A stretch of 64,000 bases of DNA, taken from contig NC_015057.1 of assembly GCF_000178975.2 (NCBI RefSeq), forward strand, positions 411,659 through 475,658, in the 5' to 3' direction. The DNA is from Granulicella tundricola MP5ACTX9. Lineage in GTDB: Bacteria; Acidobacteriota; Terriglobia; Terriglobales; Acidobacteriaceae. A program made the position numbers and the translations under genes. Under the pieces are notes generated by a model. It was not told the DNA's origin. It made no database searches and worked only from the letters and a program-made list of their open reading frames with translations. Shown here piece by piece: positions 1-9,496 of this stretch (position 1 is the first letter of the stretch; every line of letters begins with the position of its first letter).

Positions 1-272
1 GGACGGCTGAAGTGGATATTGCTCATGGACTGCTCCGTATTGATTGCGCCGAATGCTTCGGGGTGGGCGTCGGAGATATGAACCTGAGAGAGGGCAGCAG
101 GGTACTTGTTCTGTAGAACGTGATGGTCTATCCCCGAAAATAATGGGTGCTTGGGGAAAATGTAGATGTTCGAATCGGCTGCTACGATCATGAGTTGCAA
201 TTGGTGCAAGTACTTCTCGTTTTCGCGCTCATACCACCCAGGAAGAAGAGCAACCCGACGTCGAAGATCTGG
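1..272 (-). pseudogene. Unrecognised coding remnant running off the window start
   Basis: On the minus strand one frame stays open from about 272 to the window edge and reads like real protein (it contains VALLPGWYERENEKYL and later DAHPEAFGAINTEQSM). I see no start codon with a ribosome binding site. The piece lies directly downstream of a broken ABC ATPase fragment, so it may be the tail of a different gene joined by deletion, or a permease-type partner. I do not recognise the family. Confidence 0.35.
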
Positions 273-295
273 ATCACCGCAACTGAGAAGAAGGG

Positions 296-564
296 CTAGA
301 GGGAGACACCAAACTCCTGCGGCAGATAGCCTGGCACCTTGCGAACCTCGTCCTTCTCCTTGAGGACCTCACGACCGTTAAGAAAGATCGTCCCGCTATC
401 CGGGTCTCGGAGCGTCGCAACCCTGCGCAGCGAGCTGCTTTTGCCCCGTGCCGTTGGTACCCTAGCAGGTCGAACATGTTTTTCCCGATCGTCAGCGAGA
501 GGTCCTTCAGTGCCTTCACGCTGTGCTGAAATGTCTTTGAAATACCGTTGATCGTGAGGCCCAT
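296..564 (-). pseudogene. ABC transporter ATP-binding protein, N-terminal fragment with frameshifts
   Basis: The fragment begins MGLTINGISKTFQHSVKAL and reads into the strand before the Walker A loop. The loop is still visible as T-N-G-T-G-K-S-S, but only if two single-base insertions are skipped, one just before it and one inside it. The next stretch (DPDSGTIFLNGREVL, then VPGYLPQEFGV) is typical of the region between Walker A and the Q-loop. A TAG stop follows, and the signature motif, Walker B and the rest are missing. It is non-functional as read. Neighbouring transposase debris suggests deletion or rearrangement. Confidence 0.8.
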
Positions 565-730
565 GAGTCTCTCCTCCAAGTGTCTCTTAACTCCGACTTT
601 TCGCGTGGACGCACTGTATCACGACCGTAAACGAACTCCATTTAGGGATTCTGCTGCTAGGCTGAATCGACATGTAGCTCAAAATGAAGCCACCTCCAGG
701 CGATGCCGACGAAGGATGCGAAGGTGTTCG

Positions 731-845
731 TGTTTCGCCCATATCGAATGTTGCTTCAACCGACTCAAACATATCCGCCACTTCGCCACGCGCTACGAAA
801 AACTCAACAAAACTTCAAAGCCAGCGTCGCACTCGTATAGAGATG
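731..845 (+). mobile_element. IS5-family transposase C-terminal remnant
   Basis: About 38 codons encode CCFNRLKHIRHFATRYEKL, the conserved C-terminal block of IS5-group transposases (usually CFFNRLK...RRIATRYEK). After NKT a one-base shift is needed to continue. The rest of the transposase and the terminal inverted repeats are not visible, so this is a fossil and not a mobile element. Confidence 0.75.
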
Positions 846-874
846 TCTCCCCTCGAACTATAAGTCGATACCGC

Positions 875-3800
875 CTAAAAGTTGACCTTGGCGACAAACT
901 GAATAATTCTCGGATTGCCGACTGTGGCGCTGATGACCCCGAAGGATGTCGGCGAGGAGATGGCACTGGCAGGATTGGCGAAGTTGGCGAAGTTGAGGAT
1001 ATTAAAGAATTCGGTTCTGAACTCAAAGTTGGTTGAATCGTGGATGGCGGTCTGCTTGATGAGGGAGAGATCAATGTTGCGCTGAAGCGGTCCGCGCAGG
1101 ATATTGCGGCCCGCAGTGCCAAAGAGGTTCCCGGCCGCCACAAAGGAACCTGTATTGAAGTATTGGTTTAGACGACTCTCTGTCTTACCGCTTAGATGAG
1201 CCGTAGCCACAGACGCACCGGTGGCAAAGCTTGCTTCGCTCGTGGTCCCACCATAGAATGCACCACCGCTTGCATCAGTCACGCTGTACGGCAGACCAGA
1301 CTGAACGGTTCCTACTCCGGAAAGTTGCCAACCGCTGAACGCCTTCTTCCCGAGCCCCGTGTGATCCAACGCAAAACCAAAGGCAGGAACCGAGTAAACG
1401 CCGCTGACGACAACCCGATTGGTGCGGTCGTAGTCGGATGGCCCATAGTTGCCTGCGAGGTTGGTCTGGTCGCCATTAAAGGTCGTAAAGGTCGTGCCAT
1501 CGGTTGGGGAGGACTGGGTGTCAAGCGACTTCGAGTAGGTATAGGAAGCAAGCAGCTGCAATCCGTGGCTAAGACGTTGAGTTACGCTCGTCTGCAGGCT
1601 GTTATAGATTGAGCTAGCACGAGTCTGTAGATAAATGAGGCCTGAGGGAGAGAAGCCCACATAAGGCACGCGGCTTTGCACGTTCGCAGTCGTATTCGTC
1701 GTGATGCCGTTGACGGGGTTGGTGGGCGACGCAAGCTGTGCCTGGTTCACGAGCGTTTCCAAGGGCAGAGCTACGCCATGCGAGCCGACATAGCCAATCT
1801 CGACCACCGTATTGGTGGCTGCCTGCGCCTGGACGTTCAGTCCGAACTGCTGCACGTAGGGGGTACGAAACTTGGGGTCGACGTCATTGATGGAGAGTGC
1901 CGGGTTGGCGTTCGTGTACGGTCCGCCGTAAATCTGGGGCACAATAGGAAATTGGCTGCCAACAGGAAGAGTCGGGAATGGGTTCTGGAGAGTAGAAGCC
2001 ACGTTACCGGTTGCGGAGAGGTCGGTCCGTACATAATTGGGCAGCGAGAGTGACTCCAGCAGGCCAAGCTGGTTGGATGGACGATCGACCGAAAGAGCAT
2101 ACCCTGCGCGGATATTGAATCGTGGTGACGGTTGGAAGGCAACTCCAAGACGCGGTCCAAAGTTGAGCTTGCCCACGTTATCAGTCAGCGTATTGGAGAC
2201 CTGTGGAACGCCGGCAATGGCTTTGCGGGTGTTGGACGCCTGAACAAAGCCGGCTGAGGTGAACTGCCCCACAGCCGGTGCAACGTAGTTGCGGAGATAG
2301 AACGCGCCATCCCGGCCGCCCTTGTCGACCGGCAGGCCGACGTACTCCCAACGAACGCCATAGGTAAGGGTCAGGTTAGGAAAGAGTCGCCACGAATCCT
2401 GAGCGAAGAGCGCGTAATCCCGCAAGATGTCATTGCGGGTTGCGATACCGCTTGCGACGGAGCCGCTGTAGATGTTGGAATAGCCGCTGCCATTACCGCC
2501 GCTTGCCACAGAGCTTCCAGAGAGTCCGAGCAGGAAATCAGGAAAGGTGCGGATGGTCAATGTGCCGCGAGTCCGATTGTTGGAGTAGTAGTTGTCCTGA
2601 TAGCGGCGCGCTTCACCACCATATTGCATCTGGTGTTTGCCGTGTACATAAGAGAGCGTGTCAAAGTACTCGTAGGTGGTATCCGCGTCGGCTTGGTCCG
2701 CGTTGACACTGTAGCCGAGGGTGAAGGAGCCGGAGAGTACGAAGCTTGGAATATCTGGAAACTGTGCGGAGTTGAATCGGCTTTCGCCAATGGAGCTAAG
2801 CGGGATCTGGTTCTGAAATCCAGTCGAGCCTACGGCACGATTGACGCCGAAGCGCGCCTCATTCACAAGGTTCGGCGTGATGACCTGGGTATCGGTGACA
2901 CTGTAGAGTTGGGCATTGAAGAGCTGGGTCGTGCCGAATCCGGGCACGGTCGCGGAGGGAAAGGAGTTGAACTGCGGCTGCTTGGCGTAGACCGAACGGA
3001 AGACCAGGTGATTGCGGCTGGAGAACTGATAGTCGAGTCCATCGACATACTGGTCTTCCGTGAAAGTGGAAGGCTCTGAGACCGCGTAGTTCACCCCCGT
3101 AATATTCGAGGTCTGAGGCGAGGGGACGACGTAGGTCCCGTCAGCATTCTTGAGGTTGAGCAGAGCCAGCGAAACTGGATTGATGTTGCTGCCGGTCTTG
3201 CTGACCAGCGTGCCGCCTTTGTAGGTTGCCTGTCCGCCGAAGACGGCTCCCAGCGTGGCTGCGGTCCGCACCGTCGGGATAGCCGGAAGATTGAGCGTGG
3301 AAGAACCTGAATAACCGTTGATCTGGCGGGTTCCCTGGTAAGAGAAGAAGAAGAACGCCTTCTGTTTCAGGATGGGTCCGCCGATGGTGCCTCCAAACTG
3401 GTTCTGCTTGAGCTTGGGCCGCGGCGTTCCAACCTGATTGAAGAAGTATGAGTTCGCGTTCAGGTCGTCGTTGCGAAAGAATTCGAAGAGCGACCCATGA
3501 AAGTGTTCCGTTCCGCCCTTCGTGACCAGCGCGACGTTGGCTCCGCCGCTCCGCCCTCCGGCCACGTCATACAAGCCCGTCTGCACCTTGAACTCCTGGA
3601 TCGCCTCTGGCGAAGGCACGACCACGCCGTTTGAAGCGAACGCGTTGTTGGAGGCGCTGTTGACGTGAATATTGACCGCGTCGACACCATCGATATAGAA
3701 AGCGTTTGAGCCCGGACGTGCACCGTCGGCGGAGATGTTGGTCGTACCGCGACCCAGGGCGGTCGCATCGTTGAGAGGCGCACTGGTGCCAGGCGATAAA

Positions 3801-4270
3801 GCCAGAATCTGGGTAAAGTTACGAGTCGCAAGAGGTAGATCTTTGATCGCCTGCCCATCGACCACGCGGCCTAGTGTCGTGTCGGCTGTCTGCAGGATCG
3901 GAGCATCACCGCTCACGGTGATCTCCTGCTGGCTGGCCGTGACTTGCAGGGTGGCGTCCACTGCGATTCGCTCGGTCACGCTCAGCGTTGCATGACGGAT
4001 CAGCGGCGCAAAGGAGGTGCTCCTGAACTCCAGGTCGTACTGTCCTGGCTCAAGCGCTGGGAAGGCATATTCTCCCGCGCTGTTGGTGACCGCTATGCGC
4101 TTGGACCCAGTTGATGAAAAAGTCACCGTCACGGTTGTACCTGGGACAATAGCCCCGGATGGGTCCTTGACCGTTCCACTAATGGTTCCGGTCGTCTGTG
4201 CCGACGCGGAAGCCAATCCCAACAAAGGAGCGCAGAGGACGAAGAGAAGACGGGTCTGGTGAATGGTCAT
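875..4270 (-). CDS. TonB-dependent receptor, Oar-like, with carboxypeptidase-regulatory domain
   Basis: A 1131-residue outer-membrane protein. It has an N-terminal signal peptide (about 1-24, ending SASAQ), a carboxypeptidase-regulatory-like beta-sandwich (about 29-110), a plug-like region (about 115-240) and a long beta-barrel ending in the aromatic terminus AKVNF. Length and order match the Oar-like receptors expanded in Acidobacteria, thought to import oligomeric substrates. The substrate is not deducible. Its ATG overlaps the stop of the upstream hydrolase gene as ATGA, suggesting translational coupling in an MFS-hydrolase-receptor operon. The start is supported by the signal peptide directly after it. 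Confidence 0.9.
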   Translation of the reverse strand: MTIHQTRLLFVLCAPLLGLASASAQTTGTISGTVKDPSGAIVPGTTVTVTFSSTGSKRIAVTNSAGEYAFPALEPGQYDLEFRSTSFAPLIRHATLSVTERIAVDATLQVTASQQEITVSGDAPILQTADTTLGRVVDGQAIKDLPLATRNFTQILALSPGTSAPLNDATALGRGTTNISADGARPGSNAFYIDGVDAVNIHVNSASNNAFASNGVVVPSPEAIQEFKVQTGLYDVAGGRSGGANVALVTKGGTEHFHGSLFEFFRNDDLNANSYFFNQVGTPRPKLKQNQFGGTIGGPILKQKAFFFFSYQGTRQINGYSGSSTLNLPAIPTVRTAATLGAVFGGQATYKGGTLVSKTGSNINPVSLALLNLKNADGTYVVPSPQTSNITGVNYAVSEPSTFTEDQYVDGLDYQFSSRNHLVFRSVYAKQPQFNSFPSATVPGFGTTQLFNAQLYSVTDTQVITPNLVNEARFGVNRAVGSTGFQNQIPLSSIGESRFNSAQFPDIPSFVLSGSFTLGYSVNADQADADTTYEYFDTLSYVHGKHQMQYGGEARRYQDNYYSNNRTRGTLTIRTFPDFLLGLSGSSVASGGNGSGYSNIYSGSVASGIATRNDILRDYALFAQDSWRLFPNLTLTYGVRWEYVGLPVDKGGRDGAFYLRNYVAPAVGQFTSAGFVQASNTRKAIAGVPQVSNTLTDNVGKLNFGPRLGVAFQPSPRFNIRAGYALSVDRPSNQLGLLESLSLPNYVRTDLSATGNVASTLQNPFPTLPVGSQFPIVPQIYGGPYTNANPALSINDVDPKFRTPYVQQFGLNVQAQAATNTVVEIGYVGSHGVALPLETLVNQAQLASPTNPVNGITTNTTANVQSRVPYVGFSPSGLIYLQTRASSIYNSLQTSVTQRLSHGLQLLASYTYSKSLDTQSSPTDGTTFTTFNGDQTNLAGNYGPSDYDRTNRVVVSGVYSVPAFGFALDHTGLGKKAFSGWQLSGVGTVQSGLPYSVTDASGGAFYGGTTSEASFATGASVATAHLSGKTESRLNQYFNTGSFVAAGNLFGTAGRNILRGPLQRNIDLSLIKQTAIHDSTNFEFRTEFFNILNFANFANPASAISSPTSFGVISATVGNPRIIQFVAKVNF

Positions 4271-5286
4271 GGCTTGAGATACTCCCTTAGAAATGCATAA
4301 ACTTCCTGGCGTGAGGTGACAGCCAACGATGTATCGATGCGGTTGAAGAAGTGACCGCCCGGCGCTTGCTCGTAGATGTGGGATTTGTATTGCTTATGGG
4401 CCGCATCGAACGCGCTGAGCAGATGACGCACTTCAACGATGTGTACCGTCTCGTCGGTCGTGTTCGCGTCGATCAAGAGCGGACGGCTCAGTTGTCCCGC
4501 GTAGAAAACCGGCGAGCGACGAAGATACGCATCCTTGTCCTCGTCGACATCCTTGCCGATGTTCTCAGCCATCTCCTGGCGATATTTCTTCGTCACGTAG
4601 GTCATACGCTCGGCAAGATCGCTGACGGGCACTCCCGCGAAGGCGCACGCGTAGCCCTCCGGATGTTGGAGCAGGTTCATCAGGGCGATCATTCCGCCAT
4701 GGCTCCAGCCCACCAGGCCAACGCGCGCAGGATCGAGAAACGAATAGCGCTGCAGCATCCAATCCCGCGCCTGGAGCGCATCGTCGTTCTCACGTGCACC
4801 GTAGTCCATGGCGCGCTCATACGGCTGACCATAGCCACCTGAGCCTCGGTACTCCGGCGAGATCACCGCATAGCCTTGCTGGACGAGTTCGCTGATGAGC
4901 CTTCCATCGTTATCCGGTCCGCCGGTCAGCGTGCTCCCATGAACTCCTCCATGAAGGAAGACCACAAGAGGATGCTTCTTCTTGCCCTCCCAGCCCTTAG
5001 GAATGAAGGTGTAGGCATACAAAATCATCGGTTGCGGACCGAAATCCTTGTCTTTCGCATGCACATCAGGCAGGCCGGTGTAGACAATCTTTTCCACTGT
5101 CGCCAGCGAATCCATCTGTTGATGCCACGCTACATCGTCCGTGGCCTTGGCGATTTCATCCAGATGATACTTCTCCGCTGCACCGGACTGGCTATCCTCG
5201 GCGGGTGCGGTGGGCTTGCGAGCCTGTGCGGCGGCGATCGTCGCACTCAGCACAAGTATTGTAAGAATGGTTCTTCGAAGCAACAT
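4267..5286 (-). CDS. Secreted alpha/beta hydrolase, prolyl-oligopeptidase (S9) type
   Basis: About 339 residues starting MLLRRTILTILVLSA, a signal peptide. This start is preferred over an upstream in-frame ATG at 5385 because AGGAG lies seven bases before it and the longer form would put 33 residues ahead of the signal. The catalytic serine motif is GWSHGG (in VGLVGWSHGGMIAL). PLVVFLHGGVHGS is the likely oxyanion region, an Asp lies in LIDANTTDETV and a His in APGGHFFNR, giving a plausible Ser-Asp-His triad. There is no beta-propeller, so it is a short peptidase or esterase-like member. It lies between an MFS transporter and a receptor, suggesting processing of a nutrient moved by both. Confidence 0.82.
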   Translation of the reverse strand: MLLRRTILTILVLSATIAAAQARKPTAPAEDSQSGAAEKYHLDEIAKATDDVAWHQQMDSLATVEKIVYTGLPDVHAKDKDFGPQPMILYAYTFIPKGWEGKKKHPLVVFLHGGVHGSTLTGGPDNDGRLISELVQQGYAVISPEYRGSGGYGQPYERAMDYGARENDDALQARDWMLQRYSFLDPARVGLVGWSHGGMIALMNLLQHPEGYACAFAGVPVSDLAERMTYVTKKYRQEMAENIGKDVDEDKDAYLRRSPVFYAGQLSRPLLIDANTTDETVHIVEVRHLLSAFDAAHKQYKSHIYEQAPGGHFFNRIDTSLAVTSRQEVYAFLREYLKP

Positions 5287-5381
5287 GAACGGTCTCCTGG
5301 AGTGCTGCTTGATGCGTTCAACGGAACGCAGGCGATATATGGAATAGGCTGCGTGCTCCTCGGACACGAACGCGTCGGGTA

Positions 5382-6689
5382 TCATTCAAGCTTCGCCAGC
5401 CCGTCGCTGCGTCTCTCGCGTCCGGAAAGCGTCAGAAGGGCGGCAAGACAAAACACCACTGCGGCTGTGATGGACATGGAGACAGCATAGGATCGTCCTT
5501 TGGCCAGCGCCGCCTCCAGGTAGACCACGACGCTCGAGAGCAGGACACCCACCTGATTGCCCAGGCCGGGCAGTGTGCCTCGCACCGAATCCGGGCTCAT
5601 CTCCGCAACGTGGGCCGGTACCACTCCCCACGCACCCTGCACGCAGAACTGCATGAGCACCGCACCAAGGATCAATAGAGGAAGCGTGTGAGCGAACGCC
5701 CAGAGCGGAATGGAGCAAACCGCACCGATCAGCGCACCGACCATCGCGGTACGGCGTCCCACACGATCCGAGATCCAGCCAATCGAGAGGCCCCCAAGAA
5801 CCGCGCCTCCCATCGAGATAGCGGTCAACGCAGCCTTCTGCCTGCCCGCGATCCCCCAATCCCGCTCCAAGAAAGTGGGGTACAGATCCTGCGTGCCGTG
5901 CGAACTCATATGCATCGCCATCATGAAGAACGTCAGGTAAAGAAACAGCTTCCAGTGCGACATCAGGTCGCGACCCAGGCCGGCAAAGCTTGACTGGCGA
6001 TTTCGCAGCCATACGTCGGACTCACGAACCTTCCAGACCACCATGGCGGCAGCAGCCAACGCCGGAATACTGCCCAGATAAAACAACGGTCGCCAGCCAT
6101 GAACCGGCTGAATGACATAGTAGGCTGCCGCTGCCAGCAGAAAGCCAATCGAATACCCCTGCTGTAGGAGCCCGCTCAAGACACCGCGAAGACGTGCCGG
6201 CACCTTCTCCATCGCCAGAGACACTCCCACGCCCCACTGCCCGCCCATCACGATACCGAAGACTGCGCGGACGATCAGGAAGCTTAGGAAGCTGTGGGCA
6301 AAGGCCGTGGACAGTTCCACGACCGCAAATAGGCATAGATTGGCGACCAGCGGCAACCGGCGTCCAAACCGGTCGGAGATGCCGCCGAACAGGAACGCCC
6401 CCACCGGACGCAGAGCAAGGGTGGCGGTCAACGCCAAAGTCATGTGCTTAACGTCCTGATTGAACTCATGACCGATCGCGGTCAGCGAGAGAACCACGAG
6501 AAAGAAGTCGAATGCGTCCAGCGTCCAGCCGGAGATTCCAGCCAGAAAGGCAAAGATCCAGGGCTCATCCGCTGGGCGGAGCTTCACCGCAGGGAGATGG
6601 GATACCGGGCGATTGGACGAGATCACTGGGGTTGACACGGTCAGGCTCCTTCTCGAAGTCGCAGCATTGAATAACTCACGTCCATTCAA
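5382..6689 (-). CDS. MFS transporter, sialate/carboxylate-type (MHS-like)
   Basis: A 435-residue inner-membrane protein with about 12 hydrophobic helices. The loop 2-3 signature is GGISDRFGRR, repeated in the second half as GWISDRVGRR. The first helix contains GWTLDAFDFFLVVLSL, a pattern common in the sialic-acid, lactate and aromatic-acid H+ symporter group. The N-terminal 35 residues are polar and cytoplasmic. The gene heads the minus-strand set with the S9 hydrolase and receptor; the gap to the hydrolase start is about 95 bases. The substrate is unknown; an organic acid or acidic sugar is inferred from family only. Confidence 0.85.
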   Translation of the reverse strand: MNGRELFNAATSRRSLTVSTPVISSNRPVSHLPAVKLRPADEPWIFAFLAGISGWTLDAFDFFLVVLSLTAIGHEFNQDVKHMTLALTATLALRPVGAFLFGGISDRFGRRLPLVANLCLFAVVELSTAFAHSFLSFLIVRAVFGIVMGGQWGVGVSLAMEKVPARLRGVLSGLLQQGYSIGFLLAAAAYYVIQPVHGWRPLFYLGSIPALAAAAMVVWKVRESDVWLRNRQSSFAGLGRDLMSHWKLFLYLTFFMMAMHMSSHGTQDLYPTFLERDWGIAGRQKAALTAISMGGAVLGGLSIGWISDRVGRRTAMVGALIGAVCSIPLWAFAHTLPLLILGAVLMQFCVQGAWGVVPAHVAEMSPDSVRGTLPGLGNQVGVLLSSVVVYLEAALAKGRSYAVSMSITAAVVFCLAALLTLSGRERRSDGLAKLE

Positions 6690-6967
6690 ACTGCATCTTC
6701 AGAACGGGCCGAATCCTAGCCAGAGCTGCGCACCGCTGTCCTGAAAAAGTTCCGAAGAATATCCGAAACACTCTAAACGCTGATTCAAATAGCCTTACCA
6801 AGTTTTGGATCCGTCAGACTTTTGAAACGGAGATAGAACAGGCACATATTCTTTGTTCCAGTTCGGCGACCATGAGCTTCGGTCAGGCGTGATAAACCAC
6901 CAAAGGTGACAGAGTCGTGAGGGAAGGGTAGAACAAGAGTGCCAAGGAGCGCATCGAACAACGCCAG

Positions 6968-9022
6968 CTACTGATTCATCCGGGTCATCAACGCCTGAAA
7001 CGGAGGATCAGACCGAAGCGTGTCCAGGGAAGGATCGACCCGCGCATACACCATTGAAGTGGAATGGTCTTCAATGGCTTGGGAGAGCGCAGCCACAGCC
7101 TCCGCCCTGCGCCCGAGACCGAGGAGAATCAGCGCACGGCTGGTGGGTGGTACATAGTGCGAACTGCCCTGGACGCTCACCTTGGCCAACGCATGCTCCG
7201 CCGCCGTCCGGTTCCCGGCACGCGCCTGGGCGTCCCCAAGCAGTCCCTCCACCCAGGGGTCCTCATCGCCGGACAGGACCAGCGCCTGTTTCAGGTCTGC
7301 CTCGGCCGCGGAATTATCTCCGGTCGCCATCTCCACCATGCCGAGCCGGGTGCGGGCGCGGACAAAATTCGGGTCTAGTTCAAGAACACGGTGCAGATCA
7401 TGCAGCGCATCCGCGTAGTCGTGGGCCAGGTATTCGATCCATCCGACGTTGGTGCCGATAATGAGGGACAGCGGATCAAGCTTCTGAGCCACACGAATCT
7501 CATAGAGTGCCTGAGGAAATCGGCCCATCGCCGCCAGGTCGAGTGCATACCAGTGATGGGCCGTCGCATAATTGGGGTTCAGCCGAATGGCCCGTCCAAA
7601 CTCCACCTCAGCTGCGGGAAGATTCCAGTCGGTGAAGAAATAGATCATGCCGAGCGAGGCGTGTGGCTCAGCCAGAGTGGGATCAAGCTGGATCGCCGAA
7701 AGCGCGGCGGAACGGGCGTCGGCATTCGCCGCGCGGCCGGGCTCAACCGAAAACGACGCAAGAAGGGCGTAAGAGTCGGCAAGCCCCGCATAGGCAGCCG
7801 CGTAGTTGGGGTCCGCATCGATAGCCTGGCGGAAGTACTCGGTACTTTTTCGCAGGCCCTCCACGGTACGGCGATTCCAGAAAAAGCGACCGCGCAGATA
7901 GAGCTGGTAGGCCGGCTCGTCCACTCTTGAACGTTCGGCGTTTGCTGCGGGAGCAGGTCTGGCCGGCCCTCCACCCGCTTTGCCCGCCGGTCCCAGTTCG
8001 TGGCTCGCGGCGTCGCCCGCCTCTTGTTCCAGACCTTTCAGATCGCTGGAGGCTGCCCGAAAGCTGTCCTGCCATAGGGTCAGGCCATCACTGACGCGAA
8101 TCAGATGCAGTCGAAGCTGTGTAGAGCCACCGGATTCATTGACCTGTCCCGTTAAGACAGCGTCCACCTCTTGCTCGCGCCCAGCAACAACTGGGCTAAC
8201 CGGGGCGGTCGTTGAGTAACGCAAGACAGAACTGGTCGGACGAACGACCAAGTTCGCCTCCAGCCGCGAGGTGATGCTGTCGGTCATCCCCAGTAGAATG
8301 AACCCGTTGGGTGCGGAGCCGGTCGAACTGGAGTCCGATGAAAAAGGTAAAACGGCCAGCGTCCGTAAAGGTTGGTTCGGTTTCAGCAACAACCACCCGC
8401 CCAACACGAGTGCAGCAAGCAGACCTACCCAGACCGTGGCAATGGCTCCGTGGCGCAGCCGGCGCAGGAATGGCGTAACTCCTGGCAGCGGTTGCGGGCC
8501 GGTGTATATAGGGGGGCCCGCAGCCACGTCCTCTTCCGCTGGTTCCACGAACAACCGATCGGAGACAGGTGTCTCGGCCGGATTTTCCTTGATGAAAGTA
8601 CGCGGCATCGACGCCACCGTTTGCGGAAGCTCGGTAACCGTCGCGATGAAGCGATACCCTCGTCGGGCGACTGTCTGGATGTAACGCCGGTCATGCGGGT
8701 CTTCATTCAATGCACGGCGCAAAGTGGAGATCGTGACCGTAAGATTCGACTCTTCAACGAAGGAACCAGCCCAGACAGAGGCCATCAACTCTTCTTTGCT
8801 CAGCAAAGATCCGGGCCGTCGCACGAGCATCAGCAAAGCGTCGAAGGCGCGTCCGGGAAGCGGAACCTCTTTGCCCGCACAGGTTAGAAGGCGATTCTCC
8901 GGCTCCAGCCGAAAATCCGCAAAAACATAGACAAAAACACCCGACGGCCCCTGAGGCAGGCTTGCGGAGACCGTACCGTCTGAAGCTGATGGACGAAGCA
9001 TGGACTGCATGACGAAGGACAC
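6968..9022 (-). CDS. Membrane-bound winged-helix (CadC-like) regulator with TPR domain
   Basis: 684 residues. An OmpR/CadC-type winged helix spans about 33-130 (GRAFDALLMLVRRPGSLLS, then TLRRALNED and RRGYRFIATV). A proline-rich linker follows, one transmembrane helix (about 193-213), a FlgO/adenylate-cyclase-type start (TLAVLPFSSD at 220-229), and TPR repeats from about 370 to the end. This is the ToxR/CadC plan: DNA binding inside, sensing outside or by protein contacts. The start is GTG at 9022; an ATG at 9010 is equally usable. It lies upstream of and co-oriented with the MFS-hydrolase-receptor genes, 278 bases away, so it may control them (inference). Confidence 0.88.
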   Translation of the reverse strand: MSFVMQSMLRPSASDGTVSASLPQGPSGVFVYVFADFRLEPENRLLTCAGKEVPLPGRAFDALLMLVRRPGSLLSKEELMASVWAGSFVEESNLTVTISTLRRALNEDPHDRRYIQTVARRGYRFIATVTELPQTVASMPRTFIKENPAETPVSDRLFVEPAEEDVAAGPPIYTGPQPLPGVTPFLRRLRHGAIATVWVGLLAALVLGGWLLLKPNQPLRTLAVLPFSSDSSSTGSAPNGFILLGMTDSITSRLEANLVVRPTSSVLRYSTTAPVSPVVAGREQEVDAVLTGQVNESGGSTQLRLHLIRVSDGLTLWQDSFRAASSDLKGLEQEAGDAASHELGPAGKAGGGPARPAPAANAERSRVDEPAYQLYLRGRFFWNRRTVEGLRKSTEYFRQAIDADPNYAAAYAGLADSYALLASFSVEPGRAANADARSAALSAIQLDPTLAEPHASLGMIYFFTDWNLPAAEVEFGRAIRLNPNYATAHHWYALDLAAMGRFPQALYEIRVAQKLDPLSLIIGTNVGWIEYLAHDYADALHDLHRVLELDPNFVRARTRLGMVEMATGDNSAAEADLKQALVLSGDEDPWVEGLLGDAQARAGNRTAAEHALAKVSVQGSSHYVPPTSRALILLGLGRRAEAVAALSQAIEDHSTSMVYARVDPSLDTLRSDPPFQALMTRMNQ

Positions 9023-9163
9023 AAATATAGCACCCGGTCACCAAGCTTGCCCATTCACAGCACGAACAGGCCTTCCTCCGTGACTGTATGTGCATTGTTT
9101 GGGGCTGTCCTAAGGGGGTATTACTTATATTCTTTGCCTTGTTGGTTTGATTTGTGAAGTAGA

Positions 9164-9265
9164 GTGGTGGCGACTCGATATGAACTGAGCGAAGTGTCGT
9201 GGGAGCGGATCAAGAACAAGCTTCCTGAGCGGGTGGAACCTGGCGGCAGGACAGCGGCCGCATAA
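9164..9265 (+). mobile_element. IS5-family transposase N-terminal remnant
   Basis: Encodes ATRYELSEVSWERIKNKLPE, matching the usual start of IS5-group transposases (RYELSDEEW..I.PLLP). The frame meets TAA at 9263-9265, and the downstream sequence no longer resembles the family. It is a truncated fossil of about 30 codons. Confidence 0.6.
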
Positions 9266-9370
9266 CCTTCGGCCGCTATCGTTCCGACTTCGGTTCGACG
9301 TCCGGCCACGCGCCTTGCTGATCTGCCAGCTACCGCCCCCGGCTTCGTACCGCGTGAGCAGTCGGTAAGT

Positions 9371-9496
9371 ATGCTGCTCTACTTACAAGCTGACCTCGAC
9401 AAAGTAGTGCGACAACTGAATCAACGTCCGAGAAAGACGTTGGGCTTTGATACCCCAGCGGGTAAACTACAAGCCAGTGTTGCAGCAACCGGTTGA
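9371..9496 (+). mobile_element. IS30-family transposase C-terminal remnant (copy 1)
   Basis: Encodes 41 residues with QADLDKVVRQLNQRPRKTLG followed by FDTPAGKLQASVAATG and TGA. This is the C-terminal end of an IS30 transposase. Two further fossils of the same end lie at 16231-16738 and 36856-37266. The catalytic portion and the inverted repeats are absent. Confidence 0.8.

Noticed and set aside
548..1036. Continuous 162-codon plus-strand frame
   Set aside because: Only the middle (731-845) resembles IS5 transposase; the rest is not protein-like and overlaps the receptor's end.
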